Origin: Oscillospiraceae bacterium
GTDB taxonomy: Bacteria > Bacillota_A > Clostridia > Oscillospirales > Oscillospiraceae
Length of the DNA: 23,087 bases
Direction of reading: 5' to 3'
Assembly: GCA_017470325.1 (NCBI GenBank)
Contig: JAFUES010000043.1
Coordinates: forward strand, 1-23,087
The notes beneath the pieces were generated by a model. That model saw nothing but the letters and a program-made list of their open reading frames with translations, searched no databases and was not told the DNA's origin. Made by a program: the position numbers and the translations under genes. Numbering within the stretch: position 1 is the stretch's first letter; every line of letters begins with the position of its first letter. Below are positions 6,278 through 13,584 of this stretch, piece after piece.

Positions 6278-6345
6278 GTGCGATAACATTAAATTGGAGT
6301 GGTATACCCACTTCGATGCAACAGAAGGAGTTGGAAATCCGAACC

Positions 6346-7629
6346 ATGGATGACGGCAGTCGATTGCCCTGGTTGTTCGCAATCGCTTTCCTGATCTGCG
6401 CGGCGTACTTCGCCGTGGCGGAGACCGCCTTTGCCTCCGCCTCCCGCAGCAAGATCCGCGCCTCCGCCGACAAGGGCGACCTGCGCGCAAAAAAGGCGCT
6501 ATACGTACTGGATCATTTTGACCGTGCCATCAGCACCATTCTGATCGGCACCAATATTGCACATATCGCCGCGGCGGCCATCGTGACCGTGGCGGTGACC
6601 CGGCGCTGGGGGCTGAGCGCGGTGTCGCTGAGCACCGTCCTGACCACCATCGCGGTGTTCTTCGCCGGGGAGATGCTGCCCAAGAGCGCGGGCAAAAAGC
6701 AGCCGGAGCGCTTTGCCAAGGTGTGCGCCCCCAGCCTGCGCTTCTTCATGAAGCTGTTCTATCCCCTGTCCGCCCTGCTGACGCTCATCGGCCGGGCGGC
6801 GGCAAAGCTGACCCGGGGCGAGCCGGAGCTTTCCGTCACGGAGGATGAGCTCTACGACATCATTGAGGACATGACCGAGGAGGGCAGCCTGGATGAGGAG
6901 CAGGGCGACCTGATCGCCTCCGCGCTGCAGTTTGCGGACGTGACGGTGGAGAGCATCCTCACCCCGCGGGTGGACCTGGAAGCCATCGACATTGAGGACT
7001 CCCGGGAGGAGATCCTGGACCAGATCAAGGCCCAGAACCACAGCCGCCTGCCCGTGTACGAGGGCAGCATCGACAACATCATCGGCGTGCTGCAGATCCG
7101 CCGTTACATCAAGGCCTATCTGCGCCAGGGTCCGGATCTGGACCTGCGGCCTTTGCTGGACGAAGCCCTGTACATCCACCAGAGCACCAACATCGACGAG
7201 CTGCTGCCCATCCTGTCTAAGCACCGGCAGAACATGGCCGTGGTCACCGACAATTACGGCGGCACCCTGGGCATCGTCACGGTGGAGGACATCCTGGAGG
7301 AGCTGGTGGGCGAGATCTGGGACGAGGACGACGTGGTGGAGGAAAGCTTCGTGCCCCTGGGGGAAAACCTGTACCAGGTGGACGCGGACGAATCCGTCAG
7401 CGACGTGTTCGAGCAGATCGGCTTCGAGGACCCGGAGGAGGACGAGGAGCTGGTCAACACCCGCATGGGCGAGTGGGCCTATGAGCAGTTCACCGCCATC
7501 CCCCGCCCGGGGGACAGCTTCCGCTATCATGGGCTGGAGATCACCGTCTCTGCCATGGAGCATAACCGCATCCGCAAGCTGAACGTGGCCCTGCTGCCGC
7601 CGGAAGCGGAAGGGGGTGAGGACGCATGA
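6346..7629 (+). CDS. DUF21/CBS/CorC_HlyC membrane protein (CNNM-type, hemolysin family)
   Basis: The 427-residue protein belongs to the CNNM/CorC family linked to Mg2+ (and possibly Na+) efflux; names such as 'hemolysin' are historical. Order: DUF21 transmembrane domain (about 1-165, starting with the typical AYFAVAETAFASASRSKIR), an acidic linker, a CBS pair (about 185-310, with SRLPVYEGSIDNIIGVLQI and VVTDNYGGTLGIVTVEDILEELVGE split across the halves), and a C-terminal CorC_HlyC domain (about 320-415, PRPGDSFRYHGLEI). I chose ATG 6346 because related proteins begin MDDGS; the nearest AGGAG is 15 nt upstream, and ATG 6316 is an alternative. The stop overlaps the next gene in ATGA. Confidence 0.93.
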   Translation: MDDGSRLPWLFAIAFLICAAYFAVAETAFASASRSKIRASADKGDLRAKKALYVLDHFDRAISTILIGTNIAHIAAAAIVTVAVTRRWGLSAVSLSTVLTTIAVFFAGEMLPKSAGKKQPERFAKVCAPSLRFFMKLFYPLSALLTLIGRAAAKLTRGEPELSVTEDELYDIIEDMTEEGSLDEEQGDLIASALQFADVTVESILTPRVDLEAIDIEDSREEILDQIKAQNHSRLPVYEGSIDNIIGVLQIRRYIKAYLRQGPDLDLRPLLDEALYIHQSTNIDELLPILSKHRQNMAVVTDNYGGTLGIVTVEDILEELVGEIWDEDDVVEESFVPLGENLYQVDADESVSDVFEQIGFEDPEEDEELVNTRMGEWAYEQFTAIPRPGDSFRYHGLEITVSAMEHNRIRKLNVALLPPEAEGGEDA

Positions 7630-8879
7630 GCCTGATCGCTGTATTGATCGGCATCGCGCTGTGCGTGCTCCTCTCCGGCTTCTTCTCCGGGGCGGAGATG
7701 GCCTACTCCTCCTGCAGCGGCGTCCGCCTGGAGCGGCTGCGGGACGAGGGCAGCAAGCGCGCCGGCGCAGCCGTGCGCATCACAGAGCGCTTTGACGACG
7801 CCTTGAGCGCCATCCTCATCGGCAACAACCTGGTGAACATCGCCGCGTCCTCTCTGGGCTCGGTGCTGGTGATCCTGCTCACCGGCGGCGACGGGAAGGC
7901 CTGGCTGTCCACCGTGATCGTCACGGTGCTGATCATCATCTTCGGGGAGACCATCCCCAAGATCACCGCCAAGAAAAACGCCAACCGCCTGGCCGTGCGG
8001 GACGCTTACGCGGTCCGTGGGCTGACGGTGCTGCTGTGGCCGCTGATCTGGCTGGTGGTGAAGCTGGCGGCGCTGCTGACCCTGCCGCTGAAGAACGAGG
8101 CCGGCGAGGACGAGGACGAGGCGGTGGAGGAGCTGCAGTCCCTCATTGAGACCGCCGAGGACGAGGACGTGCTGGACGAGGACCGCTCCGAGCTGGTCCA
8201 GGCCGCCATCGACTTTTCCGACGTGGCCGCTGACGAGGTGATGACCGCCCGGGTGGACGTGGTGGCCATCGACATCGACGACGACTGGGAGGAGATCCTC
8301 TCGGTCATCGAAAACGCGCCCTATTCCCGCCTGCCGGTGTACGAGGACAGCATCGACAATGTCATCGGCGTGCTGTACCTCAACCGCTTTTTGAAGGCCC
8401 TGACCGAGACCGAAAAGGTAGACATCCGCGCTTTGCTGATGCCCCCTATCTACGTATATCGCACCATGAAGCTGCCCCAGGTGCTCAGCGCCCTGCGCCG
8501 GGCCAAGCAGCATCTGGCCATCGTGTCCGACGAGTACGGCGGCACCCTGGGCGTGCTCAGCATGGAGGACGTGCTGGAGCAGATCGTGGGGGAGATCTGG
8601 GACGAGACGGACACCGTGGAGCAGGAGGTCATTGAGCGCGCCGAGGGCGAGTACGAGCTGGACGGCGATATGGTGATCGCCGACTTCCTGGAGCTGCTGG
8701 GCCTGGACGAGGACAGCTTTGAGGCGGAGAGCAGCACCGTGGGCGGCTGGACCGTGGAGATGCTGGAGCGTTTCCCCCAGCCGGGGGACAGCTTCCGCTA
8801 TGGAGACCTGAGCGTCACCGTGCTGGCCATGGACGGCCGCCGGGTGGAGCGGGTCCTGGTAAAGAGATTTGAGAATTGA
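7626..8879 (+). CDS. Second DUF21/CBS/CorC_HlyC membrane protein (paralog)
   Basis: The 417-residue paralog of the preceding gene has the same architecture: a DUF21 membrane domain beginning LSGFFSGAEMAYSS (about 15-28), a CBS pair with SRLPVYEDSIDNVIGVLYL and VSDEYGGTLGVLSMEDVLEQ, and a CorC_HlyC tail with PQPGDSFRYGDL. Its start overlaps the upstream stop in ATGA (7626-7629), so translation is probably coupled and the two may act as a pair, perhaps as a heterodimer. An acidic linker (about 155-185, EDEDEAVEELQ) is longer than in its partner. The usual role inferred for the family is divalent-cation export, but the substrate is not evident from sequence. Confidence 0.93.
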   Translation: MSLIAVLIGIALCVLLSGFFSGAEMAYSSCSGVRLERLRDEGSKRAGAAVRITERFDDALSAILIGNNLVNIAASSLGSVLVILLTGGDGKAWLSTVIVTVLIIIFGETIPKITAKKNANRLAVRDAYAVRGLTVLLWPLIWLVVKLAALLTLPLKNEAGEDEDEAVEELQSLIETAEDEDVLDEDRSELVQAAIDFSDVAADEVMTARVDVVAIDIDDDWEEILSVIENAPYSRLPVYEDSIDNVIGVLYLNRFLKALTETEKVDIRALLMPPIYVYRTMKLPQVLSALRRAKQHLAIVSDEYGGTLGVLSMEDVLEQIVGEIWDETDTVEQEVIERAEGEYELDGDMVIADFLELLGLDEDSFEAESSTVGGWTVEMLERFPQPGDSFRYGDLSVTVLAMDGRRVERVLVKRFEN

Positions 8880-8921
8880 GTTTTGAGATTCGAGTACCGC
8901 CTCCCTCCACGAGGGAGGCGG
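8869..8921 (+). repeat. GAGATT-like repeats plus perfect 11-bp hairpin before hflX
   Basis: The end of the paralog gene and the gap carry a run of degenerate units (GAGATTTGAG, GAATTGAG, TTTTGAG, GATTCGAG; about 8869-8894). A perfect stem CCGCCTCCCTC (8897-8907) / GAGGGAGGCGG (8911-8921) with a 3-nt loop follows. There is no T run after it. The hairpin ends 6 nt before the hflX ribosome site and could limit read-through or affect translation initiation. A similar GAGATTCGAG motif occurs inverted near 12039-12056. Confidence 0.6.
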
Positions 8922-8939
8922 CGCCGTAAGGAGAAGCCT

Positions 8940-10238
8940 TTGGGAAATACCGAGACAAAAAGAGAACGGGCCATCCTGGCCGGACTTGCGGCCGCCAGCA
9001 TGGACGAGCACGAGCGCTCCACGGAGGTGTCCATGGAGGAGCTGCGCGCCCTGGTGGAGACCGCCGGGGGCGAGACCGTGGCCATGCTGATCCAGAACCG
9101 GCCCACGCCGGAGCCCCGCAGCTTCATCGGCGACGGCAAGATCCGGGAGATGAAGGAGCTCATCGAGGCCAACGCCTGCGACCTGGCGGTGTTCGACAAC
9201 GAGCTGAGCCCCTCCCAGATGCGGGTGCTGTCGGAGGAGCTGGGGGTCAAAGTGCTGGACCGCTCCGGCCTGATCCTGGACATCTTCGCCCAGCGGGCCC
9301 AGACCCGGGAGGGTCAGCTGCAGGTGGAGCTGGCCCAGTACAAGTATCTGCTGCCCCGGCTCACCGGCATGTGGACCCACCTGGTGCGGCAGACCGCCTC
9401 CGGCGGCTCCTCGCCCATCGGCACCCGCGGCCCCGGCGAGACCCAGCTGGAGACGGACCGGCGGCACATCCGCCGGAAGATCCAGAAGCTGGAGGAGGAG
9501 CTGGCCGCGGTGCGCAAGGTCCGCGGCACCCAGCGCCGCCGCCGGGAGAAGAACGCCATGCCCGTGGTGGCCCTGGTGGGCTATACCAACGCGGGCAAGT
9601 CCACGCTCTTAAACTGCCTGACCGGCTCGGACATTCCGGCCAACGACCGGCTGTTCGACACCCTGGACACCACCACCCGCCGCCTGCGCATCGACGAGAG
9701 CACCGAGGTGCTGCTCTCGGATACCGTGGGCTTTATCCGCAAGCTCCCCACCCATCTGATCGAGGCCTTCAAGGCCACCCTGGAGGAGCTGCGCTACGCG
9801 GACGTGCTGCTGCATGTGATCGACATCTCCAACCCGGAGTGGGAGGAGCAGGCCCGGATCGTGGACCAGTTGATCCGCCAGCTGGACGCGGAGGGCACCC
9901 CCTGTCTGCGGGTGTACAACAAGTGCGACGCCTATTTCGGCATCCTGCCCCACGGGGAGGACGTGGTCTGCATCTCCGCCAAAAGCGGCGAGGGGGCGGA
10001 CGTGCTGGTACAGAAGCTGTCCCGGCTGCTGGATCCGGGCAAGCGCCATGTGACCTTGCGCATCCCCTATGCCGACGCCGGCATTCTGGACGCGCTGAAC
10101 CGGGAGGCCAAGCTCCTGCGCACGGACTACGGCGACGAGGGGATCGAGGCGGAGGCCATCGTGCCTCCGGCCCTGTTCGGCCGGGTGAAGGCCTACATCC
10201 CCGGCTATACGGAACCGAAGGAAGAGTGGGAACCATGA
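8940..10238 (+). CDS. hflX: Ribosome-associated GTPase HflX
   Basis: HflX binds the 50S subunit and splits stalled or hibernating ribosomes using GTP. The 432-residue protein has the N-terminal HflX domain (about 25-120, with FIGDGKIREMKE and DRSGLILDIFAQRA), the Gly-rich middle (TASGGSSPIGTRGPGETQLETDRR, about 152-175, in two parts here), a coiled coil (about 175-200), and a GTPase domain: G1 GYTNAGKST (214-222), G3 DTVG (261-264), G4 NKCD (327-330). No in-frame ATG fits; a TTG at 8940 lies 6 nt after AAGGAG, so TTG is the likely start. It is followed by an ATGA overlap with the IMPACT gene. Confidence 0.95.
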   Translation: MGNTETKRERAILAGLAAASMDEHERSTEVSMEELRALVETAGGETVAMLIQNRPTPEPRSFIGDGKIREMKELIEANACDLAVFDNELSPSQMRVLSEELGVKVLDRSGLILDIFAQRAQTREGQLQVELAQYKYLLPRLTGMWTHLVRQTASGGSSPIGTRGPGETQLETDRRHIRRKIQKLEEELAAVRKVRGTQRRRREKNAMPVVALVGYTNAGKSTLLNCLTGSDIPANDRLFDTLDTTTRRLRIDESTEVLLSDTVGFIRKLPTHLIEAFKATLEELRYADVLLHVIDISNPEWEEQARIVDQLIRQLDAEGTPCLRVYNKCDAYFGILPHGEDVVCISAKSGEGADVLVQKLSRLLDPGKRHVTLRIPYADAGILDALNREAKLLRTDYGDEGIEAEAIVPPALFGRVKAYIPGYTEPKEEWEP

Positions 10239-10867
10239 GCGAATACTACGTCCCCACCGGGGCGGGCGAGGCGGAGTTCACCGAAAAGCGCTCCCGCTTC
10301 CTGGGCCATGTGCGGCCCGTGGACAGCGAGGAGGCGGCCCGGGACTTCATCGCCGCCATGAAAAAGGAATACTACGACGCCCGGCACAACTGCTGGTGCT
10401 ACGCCCTCCACGACGGGCCGGAGCGCTACTCCGACGACGGCGAGCCCCAGGGCAGCGCGGGCCTGCCCATGCTGGAGGTCTTCCGGCGGGAGGGTGTCAG
10501 CGACTTTGTGTGCGTGGTGACCCGCTACTTCGGCGGGGTGCTGCTGGGCACCGGCGGTCTGCTGCGGGCCTACACCAAAAGCGCCAAGGACGCCCTGGAC
10601 GCGGCGGGCCTGTCGGTGGTCCGGCTATGGACCGCTGTGGAGATCCCCTGCTCCTACGCCGCCGCCGAGCGGATGAAGCAGGAGCTGGCCGCCTGCGGCG
10701 GCGCGGTGGACACGGTGGACTACGGCGCGGCGGTGACCATCCGGGGCCTGGTGCCCGCGGAGACTGTCGACGCCTTCCGGGCGCGGATCTTCGATATCAG
10801 CGGCGGCGCCGTCACGGCGGCGGTCACCGGCCAGGTCCAGCGCCCGGTACCGGTAGAGGGACTGTGA
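10235..10867 (+). CDS. yigZ: YigZ/IMPACT family protein
   Basis: The 210-residue protein belongs to the YigZ/IMPACT family, implicated in translation regulation. The UPF0029 N-terminal domain carries the family signature: KSRF-like KRSRFLGHV (about 18-26), RHNCWCYAL, YSDDGEPQGSAGLPML, and VVTRYFGGVLLGTGGLLRAY. The C-terminal domain (about 135-205) is the DUF1949 ferredoxin-like region. The start overlaps the hflX stop in ATGA (10235-10238), implying translational coupling with another ribosome-linked factor. The biochemical role in bacteria is poorly defined. Confidence 0.93.
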   Translation: MSEYYVPTGAGEAEFTEKRSRFLGHVRPVDSEEAARDFIAAMKKEYYDARHNCWCYALHDGPERYSDDGEPQGSAGLPMLEVFRREGVSDFVCVVTRYFGGVLLGTGGLLRAYTKSAKDALDAAGLSVVRLWTAVEIPCSYAAAERMKQELAACGGAVDTVDYGAAVTIRGLVPAETVDAFRARIFDISGGAVTAAVTGQVQRPVPVEGL

Positions 10868-10917
10868 ACGAAAAAGCCCCCTTTTATCTGCGCGTCGACT
10901 GCCGTTGTGTTTTATTC

Positions 10918-10938
10918 GGGAACGTGTTGAACGTTCCC
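10918..10938 (+). promoter_or_regulatory. Perfect palindrome upstream of the Sel1 lipoprotein gene
   Basis: GGGAACGT (10918-10925) and ACGTTCCC (10931-10938) form a perfect 8-bp inverted repeat with a 5-nt spacer, 45 nt before the lipoprotein ATG. There is no T run, so it is not a classical terminator. It could be an operator or an mRNA hairpin. Confidence 0.45.
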
Positions 10939-10982
10939 AAGAAATTGATTCCCCCTGTGGGATCCGAAAAGGAGTCATTCCC

Positions 10983-12008
10983 ATGAAAAAGATCGTCTTC
11001 TTCATCCTAAGCCTATCCCTGCTGCTGACCCTCTGCGCCTGCGGTGGAAACACCTCCTCGGTCTCTGCTCCGGCAACGGCTCAGACCGAAGCGCCCGCCC
11101 CGACAGTAGCTGAGAACACAGACGCGGCCCCGGCGGAAGCTCCAGTAGAGGCGGAAGCATCCGCCGATCAGTCTGCGGATCCGCTGGCGGCCGCGCAGCT
11201 GGCCATGGAGGCGGAGGATTATGATACCGCCTTCGATCTGCTGAGCCAGGCTGCGGACACCGGCTCCGTCGAGGCCAAGTACCGTCTGGGTCTGCTGTTC
11301 ATGGAAGCTTATGCCGACGTAGACCAAGCGGAGCCCCTGTTGGAGGAAGCCGCCGCAGAGGGTGTGACCGCCGCTCTGGTCGAGCTGGGCAGGATCGCCC
11401 AGTCTGCCGGGGACTACGACCGGGCCGCCGGGCTGTATACCCAAGCCGCGGACGCCGGAGAAGTCGCCGCCTGTTACCGGCTGGGCAGCATGTACAACAG
11501 CCCCCTGCTGGAAGCCCCTCATGATTATGCCCTGGCCGAAGCATGGTTCCTCAGGGGCGCTGAAACCGGCGACCCCGACTGCTGCTATGGTCTGGGCCGC
11601 CTGTACGCCTACGGTGGCTCGGGTCAGGAAGGCTACGGCCGGGATGGACAGAAGGCAGTGCAATATCTTCAGCAGGCCGGTGACCGACATGCAGCCGCAC
11701 TGGAAACGTTGGGCGACATCTACCAGAAGGGCATACTGGGCGACGAGACCTATGTGGACGCCAGCGGCAGCCTGGCTTTCGTGCGGGTGGTAGAGCCCGA
11801 CCTGGTCAAAGCTCTGGACTGCTTTGAACGCGCTTACCTTCTGGACAGCGGCAACGACTATCTCCTTTCCCGGATCGTCTCTATCGGTACCGCTTTCCTT
11901 AACGGCGAAGGCGAGGAGCCCGACAGTGCCATGGCCCGCGAGGCCTTTGCCTTTGCCGCCGAGCAGGGCAGTGCGGAGGCCCGGGACCTGCTGGACGGCC
12001 TGGGCTGA
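10983..12008 (+). CDS. Sel1-like repeat lipoprotein
   Basis: The 341-residue product begins with a lipoprotein signal (MKKIVFF, hydrophobic core, LCAC lipobox with the Cys near residue 20), then an Ala/Pro/Glu-rich spacer (about 25-65). From about residue 68 there are at least five Sel1/TPR-like helical repeats (for example DTGSVEAKYRLGLLFM, AEGVTAALVELGRIA, DAGEVAACYRLGSMY, ETGDPDCCYGLGRLYAYG, DRHAAALETLGDIYQKG). A final Sel1-type unit (EQGSAEARDLLDG) closes the protein. Such repeats mediate protein-protein contacts; with the lipid anchor this suggests an envelope-facing scaffold. The start is fixed by the signal and a GGAG 8 nt upstream. It follows yigZ after 115 nt and may have separate control. 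Confidence 0.9.
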   Translation: MKKIVFFILSLSLLLTLCACGGNTSSVSAPATAQTEAPAPTVAENTDAAPAEAPVEAEASADQSADPLAAAQLAMEAEDYDTAFDLLSQAADTGSVEAKYRLGLLFMEAYADVDQAEPLLEEAAAEGVTAALVELGRIAQSAGDYDRAAGLYTQAADAGEVAACYRLGSMYNSPLLEAPHDYALAEAWFLRGAETGDPDCCYGLGRLYAYGGSGQEGYGRDGQKAVQYLQQAGDRHAAALETLGDIYQKGILGDETYVDASGSLAFVRVVEPDLVKALDCFERAYLLDSGNDYLLSRIVSIGTAFLNGEGEEPDSAMAREAFAFAAEQGSAEARDLLDGLG

Positions 12009-12061
12009 CCGCAGCCCGCGCCCCTCGTCCCGTCGTCTCCTCGAATCTCGAATCTCGCAAG

Positions 12062-12093
12062 GGCCGCCGTCCCCCTCGGCGGCCTTGTGTTCC
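12062..12093 (+). terminator. Probable weak terminator after the Sel1 gene
   Basis: GGCCGCCG (12062-12069) pairs with CGGCGGCC (12077-12084) around a 7-nt loop, followed by TTGTGTTCCC, a poor U tract. It is preceded by tandem CGAATCT units (12042-12056). Termination efficiency is uncertain. Confidence 0.45.
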
Positions 12094-12111
12094 CTGGTTT
12101 AGTTCGGTTTA

Positions 12112-12140
12112 AGTTTACCACAAAACTGGGGATTTGTCAA
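12112..12140 (-). promoter_or_regulatory. Possible minus-strand promoter in the gene-free segment
   Basis: On the minus strand, -35 TTGACA (12135-12140) is followed by 17 bp and TAAACT (12112-12117). A transcript from here would run into the Sel1 terminator hairpin and be antisense to the Sel1 gene. No gene lies downstream on that strand, so it may be fortuitous or make an antisense RNA. Confidence 0.35.
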
Positions 12141-12252
12141 GATCGAGTTTAGTAAAACAGAACTTCACGTTCTCAGGGCCTGCTCTTGCCCGCGCCTCTG
12201 TCCCGTCGCGCCGGCGCTCCCGTCACCACCACCACAAGAGATAGTTTCTTTC

Positions 12253-12295
12253 GGTCCGGTATGGTCCGGTACTGTCCTGTCTGGTACTGTCCTGT
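12253..12295 (+). repeat. Short direct repeats (10- and 15-bp periods) upstream of dgt
   Basis: GGTCCGGTA occurs at 12253-12261 and 12263-12271. GGTACTGTCCTGT occurs exactly at 12268-12280 and 12283-12295. The two families overlap, giving a compact mosaic. No gene is present from 12009 to 12444. Confidence 0.75.
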
Positions 12296-12306
12296 TCTGT
12301 TATGTA

Positions 12307-12361
12307 GTCACGTGACAGTCACGTTTGTCCCACGTGACCGTCACGTAACCGTCACGCCCCA
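12307..12361 (+). repeat. Five-unit 11-bp tandem repeat array (GTCACGT core)
   Basis: Units begin at 12307, 12318, 12329, 12340 and 12351 with consensus GTCACGTGACC. The core GTCACG is exact in four of the five; the third starts CCCACGT. The first unit contains the palindrome GTCACGTGAC. The 11-bp period is close to one DNA turn, so the units would face one side of the helix. A/T-rich tracts (12362-12404) follow directly, then dgt at 12445. This looks like a protein-binding array; whether for transcription or replication is not visible. Confidence 0.7.
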
Positions 12362-12444
12362 CCAAAAATTTTTTTGAAAAAAAGAAAGGGAAAACTTTTT
12401 TTTGCGTCGTATACGGTTATTGCAAGGAAATTGGAGGTGGTCAT

Positions 12445-13449
12445 ATGGCGATCCCCCGCGTGGAACGTGAACAGGCCGAGCGCCTGCTGATCGGGCCTTA
12501 CGGTCTGCTGTCGGAAGCCAGCCGCGGCCGGCTGACGCCGGAGCCGGAGTGCGATATCCGCCCCTGCTTCCAGCGGGACATCGACCGGATCATCCACTCC
12601 AAATCCTTCCGCCGTCTCAAGCACAAGACCCAGGTCTTCCTCCAGCCGGAGGGGGACCACTACCGCACCCGCCTGACCCACACGCTGGAGGTCAGCCGCC
12701 TGTCCCGGACCGTGGCCCGGGCCCTGCGGCTCAACGAGGATCTGACCGAGGCCATCGCCCTGGGCCACGATTTGGGCCACACCCCCTTCGGCCACGCCGG
12801 GGAGCGGGCGCTGGATCGGATCTATCCCGGCGGCTTCAAGCACTATGAGCAGAGCCTGCGGGTAGTGGATGTGCTGGAGCGGGACGGCCGGGGCCTGAAC
12901 CTGTGCTATGAGACCCGCATGGGCATCCTGCACCACACCCACGGCGCGCCGGAGGATATCCCCGAGCAGACCACCGTGCGCCTGTGCGATCAGATCGCCT
13001 ACATAAACCACGACCTGGACGACGCCATCCGCGCCGGTATCCTCACCGATCAGGCGGTGCCGGAGCTGATCCGGAGGCGCTGCGGTACGCGCAACAGCGA
13101 GCGCATCGACGCCTTCATGCGGGACATGATCTCCGCCAGCACCGACGGGCAGATCCGTCTGTCCGACGAGATGCAGGAGGTCTTCCTGTTTTTCAAAGGC
13201 TTCATGTTCTCCGATGTGTACACCAATCCCGTAGCCAAGGGCGAGGAGAGCAAGGTGGACGGCATCCTGCAGCGGCTGTATGACTATTACACCGCCCGGC
13301 CCGAGGCCATGCCCGCGGAATTCCAGACCATTGCAGAAAGCGAGGGCGAGGGCCGCGCCGCGGTGGACTACATCTCCGGCATGACCGACAGCTACGCCAT
13401 GGAAAAATACGGCCAGCTGTTTATCCCCTTCGCGTGGACAGTGAAATAA
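12445..13449 (+). CDS. dgt: dGTP triphosphohydrolase-like HD protein
   Basis: The family hydrolyses dGTP (or other dNTPs) to the nucleoside and triphosphate and influences dNTP pools. The 334-residue product has a complete HD metal centre: H79 (THTLEV), H108-D109 (GHDLGH) and D190 (NHDLDD), plus the N-terminal RDIDRIIHSKSFRRLKHKTQV typical of Dgt-like proteins (shown here across residues 44-64). The start has GGAGGTGG 5 nt upstream. Length fits the short Firmicutes form (about 330-350) rather than the E. coli enzyme (about 505). It stands directly before dnaG-rpoD, a common arrangement in Clostridia. The preferred nucleotide cannot be read from the sequence. Confidence 0.93.
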   Translation: MAIPRVEREQAERLLIGPYGLLSEASRGRLTPEPECDIRPCFQRDIDRIIHSKSFRRLKHKTQVFLQPEGDHYRTRLTHTLEVSRLSRTVARALRLNEDLTEAIALGHDLGHTPFGHAGERALDRIYPGGFKHYEQSLRVVDVLERDGRGLNLCYETRMGILHHTHGAPEDIPEQTTVRLCDQIAYINHDLDDAIRAGILTDQAVPELIRRRCGTRNSERIDAFMRDMISASTDGQIRLSDEMQEVFLFFKGFMFSDVYTNPVAKGEESKVDGILQRLYDYYTARPEAMPAEFQTIAESEGEGRAAVDYISGMTDSYAMEKYGQLFIPFAWTVK

Positions 13450-13461
13450 ACTGTTTTAACA

Positions 13462-13496
13462 CAAACCCGAAGCCCAACGCAGTGGGTTCGGGTTTG
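13462..13496 (+). other. Strong hairpin between dgt and dnaG
   Basis: CAAACCCGAA (13462-13471) pairs perfectly with TTCGGGTTTG (13487-13496); a bulged G (13472) and a further CCCA/TGGG helix lead to a 6-nt loop. There is no U tract, so it may stabilise dgt mRNA, slow polymerase, or mark a processing site. Confidence 0.6.
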
Positions 13497-13502
13497 AGAG
13501 GA

Positions 13503-13566
13503 AGAACAATACCATCGGTCGATGGGGCCAGCCTCGGGTGGTCCCATGACCTTGTGGTATTGTTCT
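13503..13566 (+). promoter_or_regulatory. Two-tier hairpin in the dnaG leader
   Basis: AGAACAATACCA (13503-13514) pairs perfectly with TGGTATTGTTCT (13555-13566). Nested inside, ATGGGGCCA (13522-13530) pairs with TGGTCCCAT (13539-13547) through one G-U. The structure ends 5 nt before the dnaG ribosome site AGGAGG. It is not a known riboswitch that I recognise, and could regulate dnaG-rpoD translation or be a processing site. Confidence 0.6.
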
Positions 13567-13584
13567 GACGAGGAGGCTCGAACA

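Noticed and set aside
6268..6345. Upstream start for the first DUF21/CBS gene
   Set aside because: The ATG at 6268 overlaps the -10 box of the promoter, so it would not be in the mRNA; the added residues are not typical of the family.
7527..9467. 646-residue minus-strand open frame across the paralog pair and hflX
   Set aside because: It is antisense to three recognised genes and shows only His/Gln/Gly-rich low-complexity sequence.
10918..10938. LexA/SOS box
   Set aside because: The palindrome does not match the Firmicutes form CGAACnnnnGTTCG in spacing, and the downstream lipoprotein has no SOS link.
12253..12361. Possible CRISPR array
   Set aside because: Units are 9-13 bp with 10-15 bp periods and have no spacers; no cas genes nearby.
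12112..12444. Plasmid-type replication origin (iterons plus A/T-rich tract)
   Set aside because: The array and A/T tracts are real, but no rep gene, DnaA-box cluster or plasmid gene is present and the context is chromosomal; kept only as a possible regulatory array.
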